Of a stretch of DNA of 38,851 nt, positions 15,918-24,471 are shown in pieces. The DNA comes from Dehalococcoidia bacterium (GTDB lineage Bacteria > Chloroflexota > Dehalococcoidia > Lucifugimonadales > UBA1123): NCBI GenBank assembly GCA_021295915.1, contig JAGWBK010000040.1:1-38851 (forward strand). The letters run 5' to 3'. The notes under the pieces were generated by a model. It had not been told where the DNA came from. It did not search any database and saw nothing but the letters and a program-made list of their open reading frames with translations. The translations under genes and the position numbers were made by a program. Each line of letters starts with the position of its first letter. Position 1 is the first letter of the stretch.

Positions 15918-17805
15918 CTACGCTGCCGCCGCATCCTCAACGTCGTCTGCCACCTCTTCCAGCGATACCGTGTAGGAGCCGGTGTTGCCGACGCTCAGGT
16001 ACGGTGTCCCGACCTCTACGTAGTACGTGCCGGGCTCGAATTCGGACACGACGGACTCTGCGGGGCCAGTCCTCGGATAGTCCGAGTGTACCCACGAATG
16101 AGAGTTCAGCACGCTCCAGATGCCGACTTCAGCCGGCCCGTCGCTCACCGAGATCTCGTATGTGCCAGCCTCAGAGATTTCGAAGATGAACACATCCCGG
16201 TCGTCCAGCGACTCGACTCCCAAGACTGGAACACCCTCGCCGTCCGATGCAGCCCAGTCCCACTGTTTCAGTCCGGGATCGTCCGGGGAGACGTCGCTGT
16301 CAATCACACCGGCGACCGACTCCCCGGGAAGGAGTACAGGACCTGGATTTGCCCTGAAGTCGTCTGGATAGTCATCCACACGCAGAGACAGCGTGTAGCG
16401 ACCGGTGCCATCGGGGTCCTGGGAGCCGGCTCCGACCGCGATGTAGTATGTTCCATCCTCTTCAGGGACGAAGAATGCCCGGGCGAAGAACCCCATGAAT
16501 CCACCCAGTCGTGCTCGCCCAGCACCTGCTCGCCCTACCCGTCCACAATTTCGAGGATGCTCGGGTCGAGCAGCCTGTCCGGCACAAACTCAAAATAGCC
16601 GCCCAGCCACCACCTCTCACCACCTTCAACTTCGATGAAATCCATCGTGCTCTTCAGCTCGATGATGTAGTTCTCGCCGCCAGTAAGATCGACCCTGAAC
16701 CAGTCTGTACCCTCGTCCTCAGCCGTGAGCTCGCCGTCCCTTATATCTATCAGGCCCACCGAAATCGAGGCTGCGCCTTCAACCGGCTCCTCGGGTTCTG
16801 GCTCTACGACGACGATCTCCGGCTCTACGACTGTCGGCTCCTCTACCGTGACCTGCACGACCACGTGGCCAGGATCGTCGTCGAGACCGTGGAACAGCCG
16901 GTTGATCCTGCCGTCCGGGTGATCGACGGCCCAGATTCCGCCGTCGCGGTTGGTCTCGCTGTAGTAGAGTCCGGTCCCCGGGCCGCCGCTCTCGACGCTG
17001 ATGCCGTCGGCGTCCAGGTCGTCGGCCTGCACCCTGTATCCGAACACGATGGTGTCGGTGCCGTCGCCACGCAGCATCTCCGCGAGCCTGTGATTCTCCC
17101 CGACCTGTATGTACAGCCCGGTGTAGTCGGCCTGCTCGCCTGTGCCTGTGCGTCCATGGGTCACCGGGCCGGTGAAGTGTGCAGTGATCTCGATGACATC
17201 GCCCTCGGTGTATCCGACCACGGTCTCCCCGTCTTCAGATCCGGTGTCGATCTCGCGAGGGTCTGACGTAATCTCGAGGTTGTATATCCCGACACCGTCG
17301 TCGTCTGTGATGGTGATGATGCACTCTCCGTCATGTCCGTAGTCGACGGAGTTGTTGAACCACACCTTGAAGGTCTCCTGTGCTTCTGGATACACGTCCT
17401 CGATGGTGTGGAAGTCGCGACCCATTCTCCCGTGTTTCGACTGGTAGTCATTGCTGGATTGGCGCTCGGCGTAGAGGTGTTCGTAGTCAGACTCGTCCGC
17501 AGTGATCGCGAACGTGTACCAGAATACTCTCATGGTCTTATGGGGCAGTCGAAGTCGAACTTCTTGGTCACCAGGAGCCTGAAGTCCTCTCCCTCCTCTA
17601 CGATGTCCTCCAGGCAGTTGATCTCCAGCCAGGGCTCGTTTCCCTTGGTTGTCGAATCCGCGAACGCCGTGCTGCGCGGCGTGGCTAACTGGTCGGCCAA
17701 CACGGCCAAAGCCAGGAATCCAAGCAGCGTATACAGCGCTGCCATACCCAACTTCGGCGACTTCCTGATGCCCAATCTTCTGAACTTTCTCTGCATGGTA
17801 CTCAT
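15918..17805 (-). pseudogene. Secreted or surface protein with beta-sandwich and PPC-like domains, three lesions
   Basis: Reconstructed as one gene. The start at 17805 follows AAGGAGG. A basic N-terminus and one hydrophobic helix (about 24-38) form a signal or anchor. Next comes a Calx-beta-like region (CLEDIVEEGEDFRLLV, MRVFWYTF, ITITDDDGVGIYNLEI), a second beta domain (GYTEGDVIEITAHFTGPV), a Val/Glu/Pro-rich linker (EEPTVVEPEIVVVEPEPEEP, near 16810), then two PPC-like domains (EGTDWFRVDLTGG; DGTYYIAVGAG; EPGTYYVEVG). Lesions: a frame change at a run of four G (17542-17545), an in-frame TAG at 16535-16537, and a frame change at a run of four C (16491-16494). One extra base in each run would restore the frame. 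Likely a cell-surface protein; role unknown. Confidence 0.75.
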
Positions 17806-17911
17806 GCCCTGTACCTCCTTCTGCCCAAGCGATACTCTCTTGGGCACCGAAATCCGAATAGCAGCGGGAATGAAGCTGTAATAAAAATTCTTCATGTTGG
17901 ACACCTTGTCA

Positions 17912-17961
17912 TATATAGTTATATCTATATACAATGTAAGTGAGGCATAAACGTGTATCAA
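17912..17961 (-). promoter_or_regulatory. Candidate promoter with inverted repeat for the surface-protein gene
   Basis: Minus-strand TTGATA (17961-17956), 17-base spacer, TACATT (17938-17933). Just downstream lies the inverted repeat TATATAG-N6-CTATATA (17912-17931), which could be an operator or simply AT-rich sequence. The leader would be about 120 bases. Confidence 0.3.
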
Positions 17962-18019
17962 CCCCAAAACGCCCTCACAAAGGCACGTGAACCCGGCGTG
18001 AATAGGAATTGCGACTAAA

Positions 18020-18028
18020 TGTGATAAT
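18020..18028 (+). promoter_or_regulatory. Extended -10 promoter candidate for the LivK-like gene
   Basis: TGTGATAAT fits a TGn extended -10. No convincing -35 is seen. It lies about 50 bases above the chosen start at 18080. Confidence 0.3.
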
Positions 18029-18079
18029 TTGCTAAGTTTTCTGCTGTATCTGCAGCTATGGGTGGGTGAATCGGGGCCT

Positions 18080-19303
18080 ATGTCTTGGAAGTCGGTTGTA
18101 TTGCTTTGTCTGCTCGTGGTCTTTGCAGCCGGTTGTGGATCAGACCCGGCCCCAACCCCAGAAGTAGCGCCTGAGCCCACTGCTGCTCCCGCAGCGCCTG
18201 AGCCCGTCATGGCCGATCCGTTCGTCATCGGCGCACTGGACTCTCTTACCGGCGTCGGCGAGTCCTACGGCGTCCCGCTGTCGCAGTCCAAGCTGCTCGC
18301 CGTCGAGGAGATCAACGCCGCAGGCGGCATCAACGGCCGGATGATGAGGCTGGTGATCGAGGACTCGAAGTGCACCGCGAACGATGCCATCATTGCCTTT
18401 CGCAGGCTTGTGGACGTGGAGGATGTCAAGATCATCCTGGGAGCCACGTGCAGCGGAGGGACTCTTGGCGTAGCGCCCCTCGCAGAAAAAGAGGGAATTA
18501 TCCTGTTCTCACCCTCTTCGACCAGCCCCGACATCACCACCGCCGGCGACTACATATTCCGCACTGCCCTGAACTCCAGCAACATGGGAGTGGACCTCGC
18601 AAACACGATCTGGACGGACGGGATCAGTGAAATCGTCACGATTATCGAGTCGACGGACTACGTCGAGGGCGTTCGCCGCACCGCTGTCACACAGTTCAAG
18701 GAGTTGGGCGGGACCGTGCTGGCGTCCGAGCGCTACTCATCGGACGTCATCGACTTCCGCAGCAGCCTGACCAAGCTGCTGGCCGAGGATCCCGGTGCGC
18801 TCCTACTGGCAGCCCAGGGAGAGGCGTCCGGCGGCGCGATAGTCAAGCAGGCTCGCGAGCTGGGCTATGAAGGCCCCATCTACACGGAGGTAGTACCCAC
18901 CGCTCCGGAAGCTCTCAGTATAGCCGGCGAGGCCGCCACCGGAATGAAGGCCGTGGTCCCCAATCCCGATCTGTCCACCGACATTGGCATGAGGTTCCTC
19001 GAGAATTACAAGGCCCGCTACAACGGCTCCGCCCCATGGCCCTGGTTCCAGGGTTCGGCTTACGACGATGTCTACATCGCGGCCGAGTGCCTGGGCATGA
19101 CCAACGACGATCAGGACACCGACGGCTTCCGTGACTGCATGTACGACATCACCTGGAGTGGGGCAATAGGGGACAGCTACAGCTTCGACGAAAACGGCGG
19201 CGTGGTTGGCCTGTCCAACGTGGTCATCGAGATTCTCCCCGCGTCAGAGCGCAACGACGAGAACCTCGGGTACCGCATACTCGGACCGCCACCAATCCCG
19301 TAA
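18080..19303 (+). CDS. LivK-like ABC transporter substrate-binding lipoprotein (Peripla_BP_6)
   Basis: 407-residue type I periplasmic binding protein of the branched-chain amino acid/amide family. The start at 18080 is chosen because it begins the lipoprotein signal MSWKSVVLLCLLVVFAAGC with Cys19; an upstream in-frame ATG at 18029 would bury it. A Pro/Ala/Glu linker (21-45) leads to FVIGALDSLTGVGESYGVP, the classic strand 1, followed by INAAGGINGRMMRLVIEDSK and the ATCSGGTLGVAPLAEKEGI region. The fold is complete. No livHMGF permease or ATPase genes adjoin it, so it is an orphan that may use a transporter elsewhere. The ribosome site is weak. Confidence 0.9.
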   Translation: MSWKSVVLLCLLVVFAAGCGSDPAPTPEVAPEPTAAPAAPEPVMADPFVIGALDSLTGVGESYGVPLSQSKLLAVEEINAAGGINGRMMRLVIEDSKCTANDAIIAFRRLVDVEDVKIILGATCSGGTLGVAPLAEKEGIILFSPSSTSPDITTAGDYIFRTALNSSNMGVDLANTIWTDGISEIVTIIESTDYVEGVRRTAVTQFKELGGTVLASERYSSDVIDFRSSLTKLLAEDPGALLLAAQGEASGGAIVKQARELGYEGPIYTEVVPTAPEALSIAGEAATGMKAVVPNPDLSTDIGMRFLENYKARYNGSAPWPWFQGSAYDDVYIAAECLGMTNDDQDTDGFRDCMYDITWSGAIGDSYSFDENGGVVGLSNVVIEILPASERNDENLGYRILGPPPIP

Positions 19304-19363
19304 TGGACAGTCCCAGTTAGAACCCTCTTCCTTGACGGACTGACAGAGGTATGTACTTTCCAG

Positions 19364-19590
19364 TCGTCGTTCCGGCGGAGGCCGGAACCCAGAGTCCGGG
19401 GATGAACGACACTCTTGGCCCTAACAGTCCCCTCTCCCTCAATGGGCTTACAGGGGAAGGTAAGGGTGTACATACAAGCACAAATACCAGCCAACAGACC
19501 CCCTCTCCCTCAGAGTCTGCCCCGGACCTGATCCGGGGGAGAGGGTTGGGGTGAGGGTGAAAAGTACGAATACCTACCCCTGTAAGCTCC
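19364..19590. repeat. Class A hairpin followed by compound class B element
   Basis: Class A (TTCCGGC-GGAG-GCCGGAA, 19369-19387) and then two class B-like modules: a partial one (19429-19470) linked by GGTAAGGGTGT and CCAGCCAACAGACC to a full one (19499-19562) with the inserted hairpin CCCCGGA-CCTGA-TCCGGGG. The segment 19428-19590 matches 35562-35710 in order and flanks. These elements fill most of the 369-base gap 19304-19672; no gene is seen there. Confidence 0.8.
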
Positions 19591-19672
19591 CTCGGCGAAG
19601 AGCGTAGGGATGATTCGTCTGATGGATGCCATTCTGAAGAGCGATTGCCCCGCTACCTTGGCGCCTTTACCC

Positions 19673-20446
19673 CTAAAGGTCAGCCACAACCGGGTTCCTC
19701 AGCGTGCCGATGCCTTCGACCACCACGTCCACGGTATCTCCCACGGCAATCTCGTCCGTTTCCGGACAACCGCTTGGGATGATGTCCCCCGGGTGCAGCG
19801 CCATGACCTCTGACACCCAGCTGATCAGCTTCGCAACTCCCCAGAGCATGTCGCTCGTCGAGCCCTTTACAACGGTCTCGCCGTTGACCCGGCACTCGAT
19901 GCCGAGGTTGTCCCCGTCCAGCCCAGTTACGATCCACGGACCTATCGGGCAGAACGTATCGAAGTGCTTCCACCTCATGCTCGTGCCGCGACCAAGGTCG
20001 CTGCTGGCGAGTTCCCGCGCGCTGACGTCGTTGACGCATGTGTAGCCGAGGACGTGGTCTAGCGCGTCCTCGACGCTGACGTGCCTTGCGGACTTGCCGA
20101 TGACGATGCCGACCTCGGCCTCGTGGATGATCGAGCGGCCGATGCGAGGGTAGACGATCGGCTCGCCCGGCCCGACGACCGTCCCAGGCTGCTTCATGAA
20201 GATGCCCGGACCGTCACGCTCGTCGCGCTCGCCGTAGTTCGCGGCGATGGCCGGTACCTTGTTCACCCTGGGGTCGATTGGCGCCAGGAGGCGCACCTCA
20301 GACAGCGCGCACAGCCGGTCTCCCGGCTCCGCTCCGCTGTAAGGGCTGGTTTCAAGCCCGCCCCTACCATGGAGGGACAGCACGTCATCGCCTTCGACGA
20401 TTCCCCACTGGACTCTATTGTTGTAGAGAAACCTGGCCAAGATCAT
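19673..20446 (-). CDS. FAH-family hydrolase (fumarylacetoacetate hydrolase domain), 257 aa
   Basis: Metal-dependent C-C bond hydrolase or decarboxylase related to HpcE/FAHD1. The family core is present: PAIAANYGERDE, IFMKQPGTVVGPG, the metal-ligand segment IIHEAEVGIVIGK, GYTCVNDVSARE with the third acidic ligand, FDTFCPIGPWIV and GDIIPSG. The N-terminal region (about 24-40, HGRGGLETSPYSGAEPG) is encoded by a class C-like palindrome and does not resemble other family members. The first 32 bases overlap the 3' end of the alpha-E gene in another frame, with AGGAA before the ATG, so translation may be coupled. Substrate unknown. Confidence 0.92.
   Translation of the reverse strand: MILARFLYNNRVQWGIVEGDDVLSLHGRGGLETSPYSGAEPGDRLCALSEVRLLAPIDPRVNKVPAIAANYGERDERDGPGIFMKQPGTVVGPGEPIVYPRIGRSIIHEAEVGIVIGKSARHVSVEDALDHVLGYTCVNDVSARELASSDLGRGTSMRWKHFDTFCPIGPWIVTGLDGDNLGIECRVNGETVVKGSTSDMLWGVAKLISWVSEVMALHPGDIIPSGCPETDEIAVGDTVDVVVEGIGTLRNPVVADL
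20339..20367. repeat. Class C-like palindrome inside the FAH coding sequence
   Basis: 29-base imperfect palindrome (14-base arms around one base, 11 standard pairs, one G-U and two mismatches in the minus-strand RNA). Its arm GTAGGGGCGGGCTT matches intergenic class C copies such as 32634-32661. It is translated in frame. Confidence 0.75.
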
Positions 20447-21419
20447 GGAAAGTTCCTAACGGATAATCTATCGAGTAGTAGAAGTAGATCTCTGTCACAA
20501 GCTCGTGGAGGTCCTCGCAGTACTGTTTCACCTGCTCCAGTAGGCCCTCTCGGTCTTCCTCGTCCCTGTCCGGCCACTCGTAGTTGACCAGGGCGCTCAG
20601 GCGGCCTGCCAGCCGCCCCGCAGAGTCGCTGAGCCTGGGGTCAGGGCCTGGGCCTATGGATGCCATCTCCGAGCCCGCGATGTCCAGGGATCTGCAGAGT
20701 GAGTTGGGTAGCAGCCGGTCGGTGACGAGAAGGTCGAGGACCTGAGCCGGTACCACTTCGACGCTGAACCTGCGGCTGTACACGTCAAAAGCGTGGCAGA
20801 CGCTCAAAAGGCTCGTCCAGCCTGTGCCCTGGTCGGCCACGGCCGACCTCTCAGCTTCGAGCTGGGCCAATAGCAGCGTAGTCATGAGCTGCGCCCGCTC
20901 GATGTACCGTCCGAGCTGCATGAAACTCCAGCCCTCGTCGCGGTACATGGTGGACTCGGCCACCCCTATGAAAGTGTTCATCTCGGCCGCTGTCTCAGCG
21001 TAGAAGCTCTCCGGAGACGTGGGCCAGATATCCTGGATGTCCAGTTCGCGTATCTTCAGGTAGGCCAGGTTCATCCGTGTCCACATCTCTGCGCTGATGC
21101 AGTGGCGCATCTGGCGTGCGTTCTCGCGAGCGAGCGAGAAGCAGCTCCACACCGAGTCTGGATTCGTGCGCTCGAACGTCAGATGGTCTGCCAGCGTGTA
21201 CGAGTCTGCCAGCGTGAAGTCCTCGCTCCCCATGTGAAGGCCGGATACAGGAGGCTCTTCGTTCATGCTGCCATAGATACGCATCCAGCCGAAGTGGATC
21301 TCCTGCACCGGACGGTCCACCAGGGCCTCCGTCTGAAGCTGGAGCAGGCGGCATAGCCGCTCCGCCCGCTCCAGGTAGCGGCCCATCCAGTACAGTCCCT
21401 GTGCGCTGCGTGAGAGCAT
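20415..21419 (-). CDS. Alpha-E domain protein (DUF403)
   Basis: 334-residue all-helical protein. The N-terminus MLSRSAQGLYWMGRYLERAERLCRLL is the family hallmark, and the ARENARQMRHCISAEMWTRMN and GRYIERAQLMTTLLL segments also match. Alpha-E genes nearly always accompany circularly permuted ATP-grasp genes, and the pair was proposed from genomics to make or modify short peptides. Here the ATP-grasp gene lies two genes upstream with an ammonium transporter between. The ribosome site AGGACGG overlaps the amt stop codon, indicating tight coupling. No transglutaminase-like gene, the usual third partner, is in the window. Confidence 0.92.
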   Translation of the reverse strand: MLSRSAQGLYWMGRYLERAERLCRLLQLQTEALVDRPVQEIHFGWMRIYGSMNEEPPVSGLHMGSEDFTLADSYTLADHLTFERTNPDSVWSCFSLARENARQMRHCISAEMWTRMNLAYLKIRELDIQDIWPTSPESFYAETAAEMNTFIGVAESTMYRDEGWSFMQLGRYIERAQLMTTLLLAQLEAERSAVADQGTGWTSLLSVCHAFDVYSRRFSVEVVPAQVLDLLVTDRLLPNSLCRSLDIAGSEMASIGPGPDPRLSDSAGRLAGRLSALVNYEWPDRDEEDREGLLEQVKQYCEDLHELVTEIYFYYSIDYPLGTFHDLGQVSLQQ

Positions 21420-21425
21420 TCCGTC

Positions 21426-22844
21426 CTAGTCGTCGCCGTAGTCTTCCTCGGGCATCAGCACGAACTCTGGGTACGACTCCATTCCCAGCTCTCCGGCATC
21501 CTGCCCGAGTTCCTCAACGTCTCGCGAAACCCTGACTCCAAGAGTCAGGTCCAGCGCCTTCCATACTATCCAGGAAGTAGCGAACACGAACACTCCAACT
21601 GCCAGGATACCGACGATCTGCACACCTATCATTGCGCCGCCGGCGATGGCTGCTGCTATCGTCCCCCATACACCGGCGAACAGGTGAACGGGAATCGCTC
21701 CAACTACGTCATCTATCTTGACCATTTCGAGAAGCCTGATCCCACCGGTACAGATGACGCCTCCCACGGCTCCGATGACCACGGCCCAGTAGTGATCGAC
21801 TATGTCCGGCCCCGCCGTTATCGCGACGAGTCCGGCGAGCGCCCCGTTCAGCCCGGCGAACAGGTCTATGCGCCCGAGTATTGGTCTCGAGACGAACAGC
21901 GCGGCCATCACCCCTGCGGCGGCTGCCAGGTTCGTGTTGACCAGTACGTGTCCCATCGTCACGACCGCTTTTGCGGTGCCGAGTTCCAGCACGGAGCCGC
22001 CGTTGAACCCGAACCATCCAAGCCACAGAATGAACACCCCGAGGGTCACCACCAGGATATTCGATGGAGGCGTCGGCCTCGCGCTGCCGTCGCTTCGGAA
22101 CTTGCCGAGTCTTGGCCCCAGTACAATCACGCCCGCCAGTGCGGCCCATCCGCCGGTGGAGTGGACGATGGTCGATCCGGCGAAGTCCTGGAACCCCATC
22201 TCGCTCAGCCAGCCGCCTCCCCATGTCCACGCGCCCACGACAGGGTATATCACCGCGGTCAGCACCAGCACAAAAATGAAGAACGACCACATCTTGACGC
22301 GCTCTGCAACCGCGCCCGATACGATCGACGCCGTTGCAGCCACGAACACCATCTGGAAGAACCAGTCGGACATCGTGGAGTAACCCGCGCCGGCCACGGC
22401 TTCGACCGCCGCCGCTGACGCCGCATCGTCGCCGGTGACCAGCGTGACCTCTTCAGCCGTCGGCACGCGCATGAACTTCAGCGCACCTATGATGCCCCCG
22501 AAGTCGCTCACGTCCACGTACATCAGGTTGTAACCGATGAAGAAATAGGCCAGGCCCGCAATCGAGTACAGGCCGACGTTCTTAAGGCAGATCATCGATG
22601 CGTTCTTGGTGCGCACCGAACCGGACTCCAGCATGGTGAATCCGGCGCTCATCCACATCACCAGCACGCCCCAGATGAGGAACGACAGTGTGTTGAATAC
22701 GAACTGAGACTCAGGATCTACGCCGGACGCATGGGCCACATGCGGTTTCGCTATAAATACGATCAGCGCGACAACCCCGCTAACCGCCAGGATCATTGGC
22801 GGACGACGCTTCAGGAGTATGCTTGTCAGAGCGTTAGTGTTCAT
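21426..22844 (-). CDS. amt: Ammonium transporter (Amt/MEP/Rh family)
   Basis: 472-residue polytopic inner-membrane NH3/NH4+ channel, normal length, about 11 helices after a signal-like first helix. The twin pore histidines are visible in STIVHSTGGWAAL and AIPVHLFAGVWGT, with WMSAGFTMLESG and the FGFNGGSVLELG region also conserved. The C-terminal tail (GVRVSRDVEELGQDAGEL) is the segment that PII proteins contact in relatives; no glnK gene is adjacent. The ribosome site GGAGG, 12 bases upstream, lies inside a duplicated copy of the 3' end of the next gene upstream (22851-22888). Confidence 0.96.
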   Translation of the reverse strand: MNTNALTSILLKRRPPMILAVSGVVALIVFIAKPHVAHASGVDPESQFVFNTLSFLIWGVLVMWMSAGFTMLESGSVRTKNASMICLKNVGLYSIAGLAYFFIGYNLMYVDVSDFGGIIGALKFMRVPTAEEVTLVTGDDAASAAAVEAVAGAGYSTMSDWFFQMVFVAATASIVSGAVAERVKMWSFFIFVLVLTAVIYPVVGAWTWGGGWLSEMGFQDFAGSTIVHSTGGWAALAGVIVLGPRLGKFRSDGSARPTPPSNILVVTLGVFILWLGWFGFNGGSVLELGTAKAVVTMGHVLVNTNLAAAAGVMAALFVSRPILGRIDLFAGLNGALAGLVAITAGPDIVDHYWAVVIGAVGGVICTGGIRLLEMVKIDDVVGAIPVHLFAGVWGTIAAAIAGGAMIGVQIVGILAVGVFVFATSWIVWKALDLTLGVRVSRDVEELGQDAGELGMESYPEFVLMPEEDYGDD

Positions 22845-22850
22845 GGGGGC

Positions 22851-23073
22851 TTCATTCCTCCAGTACCCAGGAGTTCTTTACCACCGCCTTAAGTCGTCAT
22901 TCCCGCGAAAGGAGACCTTTGCATAACCCCTCTCCCTCAGGGAGAGGGTTGGGGTGAGGGTGAAAACGCCTTGAGTCAAAGCTAGTAAGCACTACTCACA
23001 CCCCTCTGGATCCCCGCTTTCGCGGGAATCCATGTGTTCATTCCTCCAGTACCCAGAAGTCTTTACCGCCGCC
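22851..23073. mobile_element. MITE-like A-B-A repeat insertion flanked by duplicated gene end
   Basis: A 148-base insert (22889-23036) contains a class A half, a class B copy (22927-22966) and an inverted class A hairpin. Its ends carry the 13-base inverted repeat ATTCCCGCGAAAG (22899-22911) and its complement (23017-23029). It is flanked by direct copies of the last about 37 bases of the ATP-grasp gene: 23037-23073 (functional) and 22851-22888 (a decayed copy still readable as KNSWVLEE-stop). No transposase is encoded, so any movement would need a factor in trans. The direct copies are longer than usual target duplications, so replication slippage or recombination is an alternative. Confidence 0.55.
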
Positions 23074-24471
23074 GCCCTGGCTCGAGTTCACCACCAGGCT
23101 GCCCCGGCGCAGGGCGACGCGACAGAATGCGCCGGGCACGATGCGGGTCTCGCGTCCGTGTAGCACGAATGGACGCAGGTCCACGTGACGCGGTTCGAAA
23201 GTGCCGTCGATCAGGCAGGGTGAGCGGGAGAGCGACAGCACCGGCTGCGATATGAAGTCGGCCGGATCGTTAACTAACTGCTTGGCGTACTCCTTGCGCT
23301 CATCGGCAGTGGAGTGTGGTCCGATCAGCATCCCATATCCGCCGGACTCTCCCACGCGCTTCACAACGAGGTCCTGCAGGTTGTCCAGCGTGTACTCGAG
23401 GTCTTCAGACCTGCGACACAGGTGGGTCTCGACGTTGTCCAGCAGCGGCTCCTCGCCCAGGTAGTACCTGATCATGTCCGGTACGTAGGCGTAGACGCTC
23501 TTGTCGTCTGCGACTCCGGTACCCGGTGCGTTGACCAGTGACACGTTACCGAGCTTGTAGGCCTCCAGCAGCCCTGACACGCCGAGCATGGAGTCCGCTC
23601 GGAACACCTGCGGGTCGATGAAGTCGTCGTCCACGCGCCTGTAGATGACGTCGACGCGCTGAAGACCCGTGGTGGTGCGCATGTATACGAAGCCGTTGTT
23701 CACCACCAGGTCCTGCCCCTCGACCAGCTCGGCCCCGAGCTCGTGTGCGAGGAACATGTGCTCGTAGAACGCTGAGTTGTACACCCCGGGCGTGAGCAGA
23801 GCGATGGACGGCTCCGGTCGTCCCGGCGGCGCCAGCTCTTGCAGCGTCTCCAGCAGCGCGCGGCCGTAGTGCTCGACCTCCTTCACGCGCGAGCTGCGGT
23901 ACAGCCGTCGCAGGCTGGACTTGGTCGCGTTCCGGTTCGCGAGCATGTAAGAGACGCCTGACGGCACGCGCAGGTTGTCCTCGAGCACCTTGAAGCCGTC
24001 GTTGGTTCGCACTAGGTCGGTGCCACAGATGCCGACCCACGTCCCGTGCGGAGCGGAGAACCCGCGCATCTCCAGGCGATACTGCGGACACTCGTACACC
24101 ATGTCCGCGGGGATCACCCCGTCAGAGATGATCCGCGCATCGCCGTACACGTCGTCCAGGAAGCGGTTCAGGGCCGCTATGCGCTGGGTCAGACCCGTCT
24201 CGAGACTCTGCCAGTCGGATGCTGACATCACCCTCGGGAGGCAGTCTATGGGAATGATCCGCTCGTCCGCCTCGTCGTCGCCATACACGGTGAACGTGAT
24301 GCCCTCGTTCGAGAACGAACGTGTGACCCTCTCCTGTATGCTCGCGAGATTCTCAGATGAGATCTCGGTCAGGGTCTCGTATAGCTGCCTGCAGTGCTCC
24401 CGAGGAGTACCGTCGGGCAGGAACATCTCGTCGTATGTGGACGAATCGAGATCGTAGCTGTCAAAGTCCAT
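23038..24471 (-). CDS. Circularly permuted ATP-grasp protein (type 2)
   Basis: 477-residue predicted ATP-dependent carboxylate-amine ligase. N-terminal YDEMFLPDGTPREHCRQLYE, then the conserved RGFSAPHGTWVGICGTDLVR, KVLEDNLRVPSGVSYMLANR, TPGVYNSAFYEHMFLAHELG and LVVNNGFVYMRT, then the nucleotide-binding lobe with VVKRVGESGGYGMLIGP and SRSPCLIDGTFEPRHVDLRPFV, ending VALRRGSLVVNSSQGGGGKDFWVLEE. All family landmarks are present and length is normal. It probably forms an operon with amt and the alpha-E gene. The reaction is unproven; peptide-bond formation is the published prediction. The ribosome site at 24471 is weak. Confidence 0.93.
   Translation of the reverse strand: MDFDSYDLDSSTYDEMFLPDGTPREHCRQLYETLTEISSENLASIQERVTRSFSNEGITFTVYGDDEADERIIPIDCLPRVMSASDWQSLETGLTQRIAALNRFLDDVYGDARIISDGVIPADMVYECPQYRLEMRGFSAPHGTWVGICGTDLVRTNDGFKVLEDNLRVPSGVSYMLANRNATKSSLRRLYRSSRVKEVEHYGRALLETLQELAPPGRPEPSIALLTPGVYNSAFYEHMFLAHELGAELVEGQDLVVNNGFVYMRTTTGLQRVDVIYRRVDDDFIDPQVFRADSMLGVSGLLEAYKLGNVSLVNAPGTGVADDKSVYAYVPDMIRYYLGEEPLLDNVETHLCRRSEDLEYTLDNLQDLVVKRVGESGGYGMLIGPHSTADERKEYAKQLVNDPADFISQPVLSLSRSPCLIDGTFEPRHVDLRPFVLHGRETRIVPGAFCRVALRRGSLVVNSSQGGGGKDFWVLEE

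Noticed and set aside
18029-18079. Upstream start for the LivK-like gene
   Set aside because: It would place 17 residues before the lipoprotein signal and destroy the normal lipobox position.
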